A stretch of 64,000 nucleotides of DNA, from positions 62,001-126,000 of the forward strand of contig NZ_WOTH01000005.1 of assembly GCF_011516945.1 (NCBI RefSeq). Reading direction: 5' to 3'. The notes below the pieces were generated by a model. That model did no database searches. It saw nothing but the letters and a program-made list of their open reading frames with translations, and had not been told where the DNA came from. The stretch is from Acetobacter estunensis (GTDB lineage: Bacteria; Pseudomonadota; Alphaproteobacteria; Acetobacterales; Acetobacteraceae). Position 1 is the first letter of the stretch; each line of letters opens with the position of its first letter. The translations under genes and the position numbers were made by a program. Below are positions 16,460 to 24,959 of this stretch, piece after piece.

Positions 16460-16909
16460 TTACGTCAAGGTGCCGAGTGCTTTTCGGGCCTGTTCCAGCG
16501 TGACACACCCTGTCAGATCGCACGATGCCGGAAGAAAAGAGTGGACTTGCGCGTCAAGTGAAGCGGCCAGAAGGTGGACGGCTTTTGTCTGTGGCGAACG
16601 ATCCGAAAACAGGATCTGTTTCTGACCATGGCCGAGAGCGGCCACGGCATGTCCCGCAGACGATCCGCAATCGAGGATATCGGCGAATGCAACGCCTTCG
16701 GTGCGCAGGCAGCGCATCATGGCGAGCCACCAAGGTGTGCCCATGAAAGCCGGGGTATTGGGTGGTGAGAGAAGGAGTGGAAAGAGGCCGCTTTCTTCTG
16801 CCGCATGGATTGCCATATGTGCTTGCGCAAGATTGGCCACCCGAAACAAAGTCTCACGGGGTTCTGTCTTCATTTCGGTAGGCTGAATGGAAAAACGGGT
16901 GCGGATCAT
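16460..16909 (-). CDS. Conserved-looking hypothetical protein
   Basis: 149 residues from ATG 16909, or 137 from ATG 16873 (MKTEPRETLF); neither has a clear ribosome binding site. Balanced composition, predicted alpha/beta: LAQAHMAIHAAEESGLFPLL, then WWLAMMRCLRTEGVAFADIL, DCGSSAGHAVAALGHGQKQI and a final CVTLEQARKAL. The layout (small residue-rich DCGSSAG turn, then strand ILFSDRSP) recalls a nucleotide-binding or DUF-type fold but I cannot place it. Sixty-five bases upstream of the ThiE-like gene on the same strand, so likely co-transcribed. Confidence 0.5.
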   Translation of the reverse strand: MIRTRFSIQPTEMKTEPRETLFRVANLAQAHMAIHAAEESGLFPLLLSPPNTPAFMGTPWWLAMMRCLRTEGVAFADILDCGSSAGHAVAALGHGQKQILFSDRSPQTKAVHLLAASLDAQVHSFLPASCDLTGCVTLEQARKALGTLT

Positions 16910-16974
16910 GCTTGACGTTCAGTCCCGTGCGGGTGATCTGTGGCCTTGGATTCCGAAATGACAAGGCGGAGAAG

Positions 16975-17316
16975 GTGTCGCACAGCAGCGAGGAAACAGG
17001 AACGGTTTCTCCAGCCGTGGAAGCAGCGGACAGGCTGCGTGTGGCTCTTGGGCGCATTGCGTTCGCTCTGGAGAAACATAAGGCTGAAGCCGCGCGCGAG
17101 CCAGAACCTGTCGTTGTGACGACCGGTCCCGATCTTGAGGCCGTGGTGGTCAGTGTGGATGCATTGATGCTGGATGTGCGCGGTATTCTTGCAGAGGCTT
17201 CTTCTGAGGAACACACATCGTCGACCGACTCGCAGCCGGGTCCAGAAGAAGATCCGTATGGCGATGACGCTCAACAGGACACTGTCGTGGCGCATGACGC
17301 GGAAGGAGAGGGCTGA
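16975..17316 (+). CDS. Small helical protein upstream of zapA (DUF4164-like)
   Basis: 113 residues from GTG 16975, which has AAGGCGGAG immediately upstream. The first third (VEAADRLRVALGRIAFALEK) is a predicted amphipathic helix, then a Val-rich middle (EPVVVTTGPDLEAVVVSVDA) and an acidic, disordered C-terminus. In other alphaproteobacteria a short coiled-coil protein (DUF4164) precedes zapA in the same position; this gene could be its local equivalent. It ends 3 bases before zapA, so the two are certainly co-transcribed and may act together at the divisome. Confidence 0.6.
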   Translation: MSHSSEETGTVSPAVEAADRLRVALGRIAFALEKHKAEAAREPEPVVVTTGPDLEAVVVSVDALMLDVRGILAEASSEEHTSSTDSQPGPEEDPYGDDAQQDTVVAHDAEGEG

Positions 17317-17319
17317 CGC

Positions 17320-17658
17320 ATGCCCCAGATGACCGTACGCATCAATGGCTATGCCTATCAGATCGGCTGTGAGCAGGGCGAAGAGCGCCATCTTCTGGCC
17401 ATGGCGCAGGAAGTGGACAAGCGTGTGGCGCGTGTCCGGGCGCTCGGTTTCAGCGGTGAATCGAAGGTTTTGGTGCTGGCGGCTCTGCTGATGGCCGATG
17501 AACTGTCGGACATGGTGGCGGAGAAGCTGTCATCAGGAACACAGGATGCGCTGATCGCGGGTGAAAAGGCCGAACGGGAGAACCGTTATCTGCGCGAGCA
17601 GTTGGTCGTTCTGGCGGATCGTGCGGAAGTCATTGCGGACGCCATCGAAAACGCCTAG
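17320..17658 (+). CDS. zapA: ZapA, cell division protein
   Basis: 112 residues, the usual ZapA length. N-terminal VRINGYAYQIGCEQGEERHL and AMAQEVDKRVARVRA are the family signature; a long C-terminal coiled coil follows (AGEKAERENRYLREQLVVLA). ZapA binds FtsZ and bundles filaments at the division ring. Position directly before the 6S RNA gene and the formyltetrahydrofolate cyclo-ligase matches the conserved zapA - ssrS - ygfA order of proteobacteria. Confidence 0.92.
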   Translation: MPQMTVRINGYAYQIGCEQGEERHLLAMAQEVDKRVARVRALGFSGESKVLVLAALLMADELSDMVAEKLSSGTQDALIAGEKAERENRYLREQLVVLADRAEVIADAIENA

Positions 17659-17664
17659 ATTTGA

Positions 17665-17823
17665 TGAGGGGCTGCCAGGTGCGTCAGGCAATTTCATCCC
17701 CTGGGCCGATAAGCACTTCCTCGGGAGCTGGCGCTGTCCTGACCGTGGTCAGGGTATTTCCGGCACCCACCTGCACTAGCAGGTCCTGGAGGTTGTAAAG
17801 ACCAACGGCCATGGTGGCTCCAT
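17665..17823 (+). ncRNA. ssrS: 6S RNA
   Basis: About 160 bases between zapA and the cyclo-ligase gene, the conserved place for 6S RNA. The terminal stem forms from GGGGCTGCCA (17668-17677) with TGGTGGCTCC (17812-17821), allowing G-U pairs. The core string CCCCTGGGCCGATAAGCA corresponds to CCCTGAGCCGATA of E. coli 6S RNA, and ACTAGCAGGTCCTGGAGG lies on the 3' arm. A T-rich tract follows the stem. 6S RNA mimics an open promoter and holds sigma-70 RNA polymerase in stationary phase. Ends are approximate. Confidence 0.85.
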
Positions 17824-17847
17824 TTTTCTCTTTTTCTGTTCTTCGCG

Positions 17848-18411
17848 ATGCATGACACGCCTGATATCGCGGCTGTGAAACAACGGCTGCGTCTGCGTCT
17901 TGCCGCTGCGCGTGGTGTGGAGGCCGATGTGTCGGGCATCCTCTGCGCGCGTCTTCTGGATGCGGTCGAATCGCAGGAAGGCGAGCGTGTGGCCTGTGTC
18001 TGGCCGCTTCCCGGTGAAGTGGATTTGCGGCCGCTCTGTGGATCTCTGCATGCGCGGGGCCGCGAGATACTTCTTCCCGAGACGACCCCAAAAGGAACGC
18101 CACTTGTTTTTCGACAGTGGATGCCGGGACAGCCGATGAAAGAGGGGCGTTTCGGGACATTGTATCCCGATGGGCCTGTCGAAAAGCCCGATCTGATTCT
18201 GGTGCCTCTTCTCGCGTTTGATCGACGAGGACACCGGCTGGGATATGGCGGGGGGTATTACGACCGCACATTGGCCGCCTTTCCTCACGCTCTGCCTGTC
18301 GGCTATGCCGCGTCATGGCAGGAGGTGGAAGAGGTGCCCACCGGCCCTCATGACGTGCCGCTTCCCATGATCGTTACGGAGCGTGAGACCGTCTTCTCCG
18401 GACAGGGATGA
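17848..18411 (+). CDS. 5-formyltetrahydrofolate cyclo-ligase
   Basis: 187 residues. Converts 5-formyl-THF to 5,10-methenyl-THF with ATP. The family motif is complete: PDLILVPLLAFDRRGHRLGYG followed by GGYYDRTLA, with an N-terminal helix of basic residues (VKQRLRLRLAAARG) that binds ATP phosphate. It starts 25 bases after the 6S RNA; in other proteobacteria 6S RNA and this gene (ygfA/fthC) are one transcript. Followed by the YmdB-type phosphodiesterase on the same strand. Confidence 0.92.
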   Translation: MHDTPDIAAVKQRLRLRLAAARGVEADVSGILCARLLDAVESQEGERVACVWPLPGEVDLRPLCGSLHARGREILLPETTPKGTPLVFRQWMPGQPMKEGRFGTLYPDGPVEKPDLILVPLLAFDRRGHRLGYGGGYYDRTLAAFPHALPVGYAASWQEVEEVPTGPHDVPLPMIVTERETVFSGQG

Positions 18412-18463
18412 GAATGGGCGGCGTATTTTCACGGGAACACGGTGCCCGTTTCAGGAGAATGAT

Positions 18464-19279
18464 GTGAGACTGTTGTTTCTGGGGGATATTGTCGGGCGTT
18501 CCGGTCGTGACGCCGTGACCGCCCGTGTGCCTGAACTGAGAAAGGCGCTCCGGCTGGATCTGGTCGTTGCCAATGCCGAGAATGCCTGCCACGGCTTCGG
18601 TCTTTCTCCCGGAATTGCCCGTGATCTGATGGAAGCTGGGGTCGATGTGATGACTCTGGGCAATCATGCTTGGGACCGGCGCGATCTGATTGGGGAAATC
18701 GATGGGCTGCCCTCCGTCGTCCGGCCGGTGAATTTTCCTCCGGGCACGCCGGGACAGGGAAGCACGGTCGTGGCGCTGGCGGATGGACGCAAGATTCTGA
18801 TCGTCAACGTCATGGGGCGGCTGTTCATGGACGCGATGGACGATCCGTTTCGCCTCACGCTGGACGTTCTCTCACGGCATCGGCTGGGTACGACGGTTCA
18901 GGCCGCAGTTGTGGATGTACATGCCGAAGCCAGCAGCGAGAAATGGGCGATGGGCCATGTGCTGGATGGCAAAGTGTCGCTGGTCGTGGGAACGCACACC
19001 CACACCCCCACTGCCGATCACCGCATACTGCCGGGTGGCACGGCGTTCCAGAGCGATGCGGGTATGTGCGGCGACTACGACAGCATTATCGGGATGCAGA
19101 AAGATGCGGCCGTCAGCCGTTTCGTGCGCAAGATGCCGGGAGAGCGCCTGCAACCGGCTGAAGGACCGGCCACGGTGTGCGGCCTTCTGGTCGAGACGGA
19201 CGATGCAACCGGCCTTGCCCGGCGTGTGGCGCCATTGCGTCAGGGCGGGATGCTCTCCCAGACGTTGCCGGATTTCTGA
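18464..19279 (+). CDS. YmdB-type metallophosphoesterase (TIGR00282 family)
   Basis: 271 residues from GTG 18464, chosen because AGGAG lies six bases upstream and the protein then begins VRLLFLGDIVGRSGRDAV as in homologues. Metal ligands are visible: GDIVGR, NAENACHGFG, LGNHAWD, VDVHAEASSEKWAMG and VGTHTHTPTAD. Homologues such as YmdB of Bacillus hydrolyse 2',3'-cyclic nucleotides and affect sporulation/biofilm choices. The gene follows the cyclo-ligase by 52 bases and probably shares its transcript. Confidence 0.9.
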   Translation: MRLLFLGDIVGRSGRDAVTARVPELRKALRLDLVVANAENACHGFGLSPGIARDLMEAGVDVMTLGNHAWDRRDLIGEIDGLPSVVRPVNFPPGTPGQGSTVVALADGRKILIVNVMGRLFMDAMDDPFRLTLDVLSRHRLGTTVQAAVVDVHAEASSEKWAMGHVLDGKVSLVVGTHTHTPTADHRILPGGTAFQSDAGMCGDYDSIIGMQKDAAVSRFVRKMPGERLQPAEGPATVCGLLVETDDATGLARRVAPLRQGGMLSQTLPDF

Positions 19280-19286
19280 GGCGGCT

Positions 19287-20108
19287 TTAGCTGGGAGAAA
19301 TGATACCCACGCGCAGTCCCGGCTCTCCGATGAAAGTGGAGGGACCGGTGTGGGAAAGTTCCAGCGCCGTATCGAGCCAGACCTCGCCCCCGATATCGCG
19401 CCAGCGTTTGCAGAACGTGAAGTCCTCGCTGAGATAGGTGCTGGTCTCGGGATCGATCATGCAGTCGAACAGGGCATAGGCATCGTTGGCGTGAACAGAC
19501 GCTGAGTTTTCCTGCCCCACTGGCGCGTCGATCCGGCGATAGCGTGTTTGCGGATAGGCCTCGACCATGCGGGCAATGGCATTGCGACTGATCAGCATGA
19601 AGCCGGTCCCGGCATAACCGGCTTTTACGAGGCCCCGGTCAGTCGGAGCGGGCATTGCCTGTTCGTGCAGGGATTCGCTCTCGCCCACATAGCGCAGGGA
19701 GGCGGTGCGGGCGGGTTCACCCCGTCTGACCTGAGCATCCGTCAGCTTGTCCCAGTAACGGTCCTTGAGCGGATAAAGCCCGGCCACGACATCTTTTCCA
19801 TGAGCCATGAGTTGAGGGAGCGCCTCCGATCCGAAACCGATGTCACTGTCCACAAACAGGATGTGGGAGGCGGTGCTCTGGGCAAAAAACTGATGCAGGA
19901 GCGTGTTGCGTGAGCGCGTGATAAGCGCGTCGTTCCCCACCATCGAAAGTGTAAGTTCGATGTCGTGCATTTGAGCCGTTCCCATGCATCCGATGATGGA
20001 CTGCATGTAGGTCTGGGTCACCACGCCCCCGAAGCAGGGAGTGGCGATGAACACATGGGAGGATGGGGAAGAATCGTTCACACCGATGGCCTTGTCTGTT
20101 CGCGCCAT
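19287..20108 (-). CDS. Glycosyltransferase-like (GT-A fold) protein
   Basis: 273 residues. Starts with a nucleotide-sugar style strand (SSHVFIATPCFGGVVTQTYM), then SHILFVDSDIGFGSEALPQL, where the DSD is the expected DxD metal-binding motif, and AGTGFMLISRNAIARMVEAY. A late acidic stretch (STYLSEDFTFCKRWRDIGG) fits the catalytic base region ED of inverting GT2 enzymes. No acceptor can be inferred and no polysaccharide cluster surrounds it. Convergent with the YmdB-type gene, 7 bases apart. Confidence 0.7.
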   Translation of the reverse strand: MARTDKAIGVNDSSPSSHVFIATPCFGGVVTQTYMQSIIGCMGTAQMHDIELTLSMVGNDALITRSRNTLLHQFFAQSTASHILFVDSDIGFGSEALPQLMAHGKDVVAGLYPLKDRYWDKLTDAQVRRGEPARTASLRYVGESESLHEQAMPAPTDRGLVKAGYAGTGFMLISRNAIARMVEAYPQTRYRRIDAPVGQENSASVHANDAYALFDCMIDPETSTYLSEDFTFCKRWRDIGGEVWLDTALELSHTGPSTFIGEPGLRVGIISPS

Positions 20109-20163
20109 TGTGGGAACACGGCATTGCTATTCGTTTAATGGGCCGCCCGGCAGAGACGTGTTC

Positions 20164-20580
20164 TCAATCGGTGATGGTGTCGAATCCGTTTTCCGGTGGC
20201 AGGGCACGGGGTTTGCGCTTGTCGTCGATAGCGACGAACGTGAACTTGCCCTGTGTCACCTTCCGGCGTTCGTTGGTGTTGCGTGCGCGGCGCCATGTCT
20301 CGACATGCACGATGATCGAGGAACGACCTGTTTGTGTGATCTTGGTGTAGATGCTCACTTCATCACCCACCACAACCGGCTCATGGAAGATGAAGCTGTC
20401 GATGGCGACCGTCACGCAGCGTCCCTTGGCGCGGAAAGCTGCGGCCGTTCCTGCTGCAAGATCCATCTGGGAGACCAGCCAACCGCCGAACACATCGCCC
20501 GCCGGGTTGGTGTCGGTCGGCATGGCCACCACGCGGATCGTGGGGATGACTTCGGGAGGATAGGGATTGGACATCGGCAC
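20164..20580 (-). CDS. Acyl-CoA thioesterase, YciA-like hotdog fold
   Basis: 138 residues from GTG 20580, which has AGGA eight bases upstream; ATG 20574 is two codons inside. The hotdog motif DTNPAGDVFGGWLVSQMDLA with the catalytic Asp, then AIDSFIFHEPVVVGDEVSIY, match YciA-type acyl-CoA thioesterases, which release CoA from a range of acyl chains. The 5' leader contains an 7-bp hairpin (GATCTCC/GGAGATC at about 20600-20628). Lies downstream of tonB on the same strand. Confidence 0.88.
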   Translation of the reverse strand: MPMSNPYPPEVIPTIRVVAMPTDTNPAGDVFGGWLVSQMDLAAGTAAAFRAKGRCVTVAIDSFIFHEPVVVGDEVSIYTKITQTGRSSIIVHVETWRRARNTNERRKVTQGKFTFVAIDDKRKPRALPPENGFDTITD

Positions 20581-20701
20581 GTGGATATTCCTGACAGGCG
20601 ATCTCCGCTTTCCCGGCGGTGGGAGATCGGGGTGACCGGACCGTTCGTTCTCAGTCTAGCTTTCTTGTGGGGTGTACGACAGCCCCGCCACCTCACACGT
20701 C

Positions 20702-21853
20702 TCAGCGACGGATGAGGATATAGTTGATGGTGACATCCAGATCGAAGTGATCGCCGGGCACATTGGGTGGCACAGGCGGGAGTTGTGCCGCGCGGAACAT
20801 GCCCGTTGTGGCAGCGTCCAGAAGATAGGATCCGGACTGGTTGGTCAGGCGCACGAAGCGGACACGGCCGCTGCGGTCGATCACCACATGCACCGAAGAC
20901 GGCCCTTCTTCCCCGTTTTCCGCCGCTTCCTCGGGATAATACATATGACGGCGGATCCAGCGATCCACGTCTTCGCTGTAATCGTCGCTCACGCCGCGGG
21001 TGGTTGTGCGCGTGGCATAGGGTGCGTTCAGTTTGCCGTTGCTGACCATCGGACCGATGGAGAGATCAATCGGACCACCACTGCCGCCGGTGCGGCCCTG
21101 TCGCTTTGCGCGAGGTGGGGCGGAAGACTGATCGAGTGAAAGATTTGTCAGCGAGTCGAACGGCGAAGGCGCGTGCTGGGGGCGTTGTGCGTGCTGCATC
21201 GACTGGCGGTGCGGAGCCTGCTTGGTCGTCTTGCGGCTGCCCTGTCCGGTATGGTTGGCGGCGGGCGTGATGGGGGCGGCCTCATTCGTGGGTTTGGGAA
21301 AGTTCTCGTTGGATGAAGCTTCCGGAACGGGAGGAGCCGCTGGCGTTTCCGCCGTGGGGCGGGTGGCACCTTCCGAGTCTTCGGCCTGTTCGGGCTGGCT
21401 CTCGCTGCTTTGGGAGGACTGGGCGGCCTGATTGCCTCCGGCCGCATCATCCGAATGTTCGCCCTTCATGCCGCTTTCTGCCGGGGGGGTGACGAACATC
21501 ATGTCCACGGCGCCGGTTGCCTCCGCCTGCGGATTGCCGCGCGGCTGGTGATGGGCGGCGAGCCATGCCGCGACGGCGAAAAGCAGCGCATGCAGTGCCA
21601 CCGACACCAGTAGGACGCTCATGATGTCGGGATCGGCGATGATCTGACGTGGCGTCAGCGCGGTGCGTGCTGCTCGGAGACGGCGATATCCGGCACTGAC
21701 CGGCACAAGAAGACCGGCACCGAGACGGGGGCGATCCGTGTCCATCTCGACGGGTTGCCGGGGCGGAGCCGTACGAGGTGTATCACGGGTGGGGAAGAGG
21801 ACGGGGTCCTTGCGATTCCCCTGCCGGGCGGAAGGCCTGTTCTGCGCCGTCAT
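20702..21853 (-). CDS. TonB-family energy transducer
   Basis: 383 residues. A long cytoplasmic N-terminus precedes one membrane anchor (MSVLLVSVALHALLFAVAAW, about residues 78-97, with the conserved His of TonB helices), then a 190-residue Ser/Glu/Pro-rich periplasmic linker and a C-terminal TonB domain (RHMYYPEEAAENGEEGPSSV, VVIDRSGRVRFVRLTNQSGS, LDAATTG). TonB links the proton-driven ExbBD motor to outer-membrane receptors. exbB and exbD are not adjacent. The linker is less proline-rich than classic TonB, but the domain order is standard. It could serve the PepSY iron cassette elsewhere in the window. Confidence 0.85.
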   Translation of the reverse strand: MTAQNRPSARQGNRKDPVLFPTRDTPRTAPPRQPVEMDTDRPRLGAGLLVPVSAGYRRLRAARTALTPRQIIADPDIMSVLLVSVALHALLFAVAAWLAAHHQPRGNPQAEATGAVDMMFVTPPAESGMKGEHSDDAAGGNQAAQSSQSSESQPEQAEDSEGATRPTAETPAAPPVPEASSNENFPKPTNEAAPITPAANHTGQGSRKTTKQAPHRQSMQHAQRPQHAPSPFDSLTNLSLDQSSAPPRAKRQGRTGGSGGPIDLSIGPMVSNGKLNAPYATRTTTRGVSDDYSEDVDRWIRRHMYYPEEAAENGEEGPSSVHVVIDRSGRVRFVRLTNQSGSYLLDAATTGMFRAAQLPPVPPNVPGDHFDLDVTINYILIRR

Positions 21854-21992
21854 GAGGTGGAATCGGTCTCCGTGCAGGGGAGGGCGAAATCATCGCGTTT
21901 CGCGACGCACACAACCTGCCACTCCGCAGGCGCGGAAGCCACCCGGCCAATGCTGTCCGAATGTAACAGGCAGAGCGGAAAACGAGTGTCGA

Positions 21993-23480
21993 TCATGCGC
22001 CGCCATGATGGCGATGCCGAAATCCGGCGGCTTCCGCAACATGGTGACGCAGGATTGTGTCATTTCCTTCCAGATCGGCAATCGTTCGTGCCACACGCAG
22101 CAGACGGGTGAAAGCGCGGGCTGACAGACGCAGGCGTCGTGCGACATCGGTGAGGAGCGCACGCGCCGGGTCGTCCAGCGCAAAACCGTCTGGAGAGGCC
22201 TCGGCGTTACGGACAGTCTGGCCGCGCGCAGCCTGCCGGGCACGGGCCGCCGCCACGCGCGCGGCGATAGGGGCAGTAGGTTCGCCTTGCGGGGCCGTCA
22301 TCATCTCGACGGGGGAGAGTGGCTGCACATCGACCCACAGATCGATACGGTCGAGCAGCGGTCCCGAAATGCGGCCTACATAATCCTCCCCGCAGCGAGG
22401 GGCTTTGCGACATGCACGGCTGGCGTCACCCAGATAACCGCAACGACAGGGATTCATGGCCGCGACAAACTGGAAGCGCGCGGGGTAGGTCACATGCACG
22501 GCGGCGCGCGCGATGGACGTCTGCCCGGTTTCCAGAGGCTGACGCAGGGATTCGAGCGTCTGGCGCGAGAATTCGGGCAGTTCGTCCAGAAAGAGGACGC
22601 CACGATGGGCAAGGCTGATCTCGCCCGGCTTGGCGCGTGCGCCGCCTCCGACCAGTGCCGGCTGGCTGGCGGAATGATGCGGATCGCGGAAAACGGGCCG
22701 CCGTCCCGGAGACATCAGCCCGGCAGCGCTGTAGATGCGTGTGACTTCAAGGAACTCAGCGGCGGTCAGGTCTGGCAGAAGGCCGGGAAGCCGGGCTGCG
22801 AGCATGGATTTGCCCGAACCGGGCGGTCCGCACAGCAGGATCGAGTGACCGCCCGCCGCTGCAATCTCCAGCGCACGGCGGCCAACCTCCATTCCTTTGA
22901 CGTCGGCCATATCGAGACCGTCCGGTGCCGCCTCTGGCAATGCCGCCAGGTCCGGTGGAGAGAGAACCTGCTGGCCCCGGAAATGGCTGACAAGCGAGGA
23001 CAGATCGGGGGCCGCGAGAATGTCGGGATTGCCGCCATAAAGGGCCTCGGTGGCCTGCACGGCAGGGCAGATCAGGCCAAGATTCATCGCGGCGGCCTCG
23101 AGAGAGGCGGACGTCACTCCCGGAACGCGGTTGATGCGGCCATCGAGGGAAAGTTCCCCAAGGGTGGCGTAGCGTCCAATCTCTTCGATGGGCAGTACAT
23201 CCATGGCGCAGAGCAGGGCAAGCGCCATGGGAAGATCGAAATGCGAGCCTTCCTTGAGCAGGTCGGCCGGGACGAGATTGACGAGAATACGCTTTGGAGG
23301 AAGGCCGAGCCCCATGGACGTCAGCGCCGCCCGGACGCGCTCGCGGGCTTCGCCCACGGCTTTATCGGGCAGGCCGACGATCAGGAACGCGGGCAGACCG
23401 TTCGCGATCTGGACCTCGACCCAGACCGGCACGGCTTCGATGCCGGAAAACGCGAAGGCGCGGACTCGTGTGTTGATCAT
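21993..23480 (-). CDS. comM: ComM/YifB family Mg-chelatase-like AAA+ ATPase
   Basis: 495 residues. N-terminal lon-like domain (NTRVRAFAFSGIEAVPVWVE; GLPAFLIVGLPDKAVGEARE), then AAA+ core with Walker A LLCGPPGSGKSMLAARLPG, Walker B GVLFLDELPEF and the zinc-ribbon-like AAMNPCRCGYLGD with CRKAPRC. ComM is a hexameric helicase that promotes branch migration during integration of transformed DNA. Same strand and 24 bases downstream of serA, so possibly read through from it. Confidence 0.93.
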   Translation of the reverse strand: MINTRVRAFAFSGIEAVPVWVEVQIANGLPAFLIVGLPDKAVGEARERVRAALTSMGLGLPPKRILVNLVPADLLKEGSHFDLPMALALLCAMDVLPIEEIGRYATLGELSLDGRINRVPGVTSASLEAAAMNLGLICPAVQATEALYGGNPDILAAPDLSSLVSHFRGQQVLSPPDLAALPEAAPDGLDMADVKGMEVGRRALEIAAAGGHSILLCGPPGSGKSMLAARLPGLLPDLTAAEFLEVTRIYSAAGLMSPGRRPVFRDPHHSASQPALVGGGARAKPGEISLAHRGVLFLDELPEFSRQTLESLRQPLETGQTSIARAAVHVTYPARFQFVAAMNPCRCGYLGDASRACRKAPRCGEDYVGRISGPLLDRIDLWVDVQPLSPVEMMTAPQGEPTAPIAARVAAARARQAARGQTVRNAEASPDGFALDDPARALLTDVARRLRLSARAFTRLLRVARTIADLEGNDTILRHHVAEAAGFRHRHHGGA

Positions 23481-23504
23481 CGCCTTCGCGTCGGATTGTG
23501 GGCG

Positions 23505-24761
23505 TCAGTGCCCCTGATAGAGCAGGCGTGCGCGGATGGTTCCCGGCAGCTTACGCAGTTCTTCGAGCAGACGCTCGTCCTTGTCCGTGTTGTTGCCGCC
23601 TGTCTCGGCGTCAATCACCACGTAGCCGACCTCTCCATCCGTCTGGAGATACTGGGCCGTCACGTTGCAGTTTTCACGTGAGAAGATGTCGTTAAGCTTC
23701 GACATCGCCCCTGGAAGGTTGTGGTGGACGTGCATGAAACGGGTGCCGCGCGGGCTTTGCGGAAGCTGCACGCCGGGAAAGTTCGTCGCTCCCAGCGTTG
23801 CGCCCACATCGGAGTATTCCACCAGCTTGCGCGCCACTTCCACGCCGATGCGCTCTTGTGCTTCCGCCGTGGAGCCACCGATATGCGGGGAGAGGATGAC
23901 GTTATCCAGACCCTGAAGCGGCGAGTTGAAGCGCTCGTTCGGACCCTTGGGCTCGACGGGGAACACGTCGATGGCGGCGCCGAGGAGATGCCCCGATTTC
24001 AGGGCATCGGCGGCGGCATCGAGGTCCACGACATTGCCACGGGCGTTGTTGATGAGGAACGAGCCGGGCTTCATCTGCGCGATCTGCTCGGCACCAATCA
24101 TGTTCTTTGTGCTGGGGAGCTGTGGCACATGCAGGCTGACCACATCGCTCTCGCCCAGCAGCGTCTCAAGGCTGTCGCAGGCGGTCGCGTTGCCGTGGCC
24201 GAGCTTGTCCACCACATCGTAGTAGATCACGCGCATGCCGAAGGCTTCGGCCAGAACGGAAAGCTGGGAGCCAATGGAGCCATAGCCCACGATGCCCAGA
24301 GTCTTGCCGCGTACTTCCCAGCTATTGGTGGCGGACTTGTTCCACAGACCTTCGTGACAGCCGACCGAACGTGGGAAGATCCGGCGCAGCAGCATCACGA
24401 TCTCGCCCATGACGAGTTCAGCCACCGAGCGGGTGTTGCTGTAGGGAGCATTGAACACCGGAATGCCATGCTCGCGCGCAGCTTTCAGATCCACCTGATT
24501 GGTGCCGATGCAAAAACAGCCGATGGCGAACAGACGATCCGCGCTTTCAATCACCTCACGGGTGAGCTGGGTGCGCGAGCGGATGCCCACAACATGCACA
24601 CCTTCGAGGGCGTGGCGCAGGGCCTCGCCTTCGAGAGCGCCCTTGTGACGGGTGACATTCTCATAGCCGCTGGCCTTCAGAAGGGCGACTGCGCTGTCAT
24701 GCACGCCCTCGAGGAGCAGGATGCGAATCTTGTCTTTCGAGAGAGAAAGATGAGGAGTCAT
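23505..24761 (-). CDS. serA: D-3-phosphoglycerate dehydrogenase
   Basis: 418 residues from ATG 24761. First step of serine synthesis from 3-phosphoglycerate. NAD site: GKTLGIVGYGSIGSQLSVLA; catalytic Arg in ARTS-like NNARGNVVD, and LSPHIGGSTAEAQERIG with the His-Glu pair. A C-terminal ACT domain (MSKLNDIFSRENCNVTAQYL) indicates serine feedback, as in the E. coli-type enzyme, which it also matches in length. The 5' leader carries a perfect 7-bp hairpin (see separate entry). No good Shine-Dalgarno precedes the ATG. Confidence 0.95.
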   Translation of the reverse strand: MTPHLSLSKDKIRILLLEGVHDSAVALLKASGYENVTRHKGALEGEALRHALEGVHVVGIRSRTQLTREVIESADRLFAIGCFCIGTNQVDLKAAREHGIPVFNAPYSNTRSVAELVMGEIVMLLRRIFPRSVGCHEGLWNKSATNSWEVRGKTLGIVGYGSIGSQLSVLAEAFGMRVIYYDVVDKLGHGNATACDSLETLLGESDVVSLHVPQLPSTKNMIGAEQIAQMKPGSFLINNARGNVVDLDAAADALKSGHLLGAAIDVFPVEPKGPNERFNSPLQGLDNVILSPHIGGSTAEAQERIGVEVARKLVEYSDVGATLGATNFPGVQLPQSPRGTRFMHVHHNLPGAMSKLNDIFSRENCNVTAQYLQTDGEVGYVVIDAETGGNNTDKDERLLEELRKLPGTIRARLLYQGH

Positions 24762-24826
24762 GCGTTTTGCTCGTGACTGTTGCAGCGGCCCCTGCGCCAA
24801 AGGCCAGTCTGGTTGGCACGGCGCAC

Positions 24827-24843
24827 CCGGATTTTATCCGGGA
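24827..24843 (-). promoter_or_regulatory. Hairpin in the serA leader
   Basis: CCCGGAT-TTT-ATCCGGG, a perfect 7-bp stem with a tight loop about 66 bases upstream of the serA ATG. No T-run follows on either strand, so it is not a plain terminator. A short ORF (ATG near 24896 on the minus strand, 15 codons) precedes it. Function unknown. Confidence 0.3.
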
Positions 24844-24959
24844 CGGGCCTTAGCCGCTGAACGCGGCATGTCTCCAGGCTGCGATCGGTTCTGGCATCTC
24901 GACCGGCGGGAGCGGCTCCATAGCACGATTTCCCCAAAGCGGAAATTCAGGGGCCGCTT

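Noticed and set aside
15771-16460. TPP riboswitch before the ThiE-like gene
   Set aside because: No CUGAGA or other TPP core motif upstream.
17659-17847. Small protein gene between zapA and the cyclo-ligase
   Set aside because: The region folds as 6S RNA and open frames there have no start signals.
22287-23681. Long open frame on the plus strand opposite comM
   Set aside because: Antisense shadow of a clear ComM gene; no start signal or motif.
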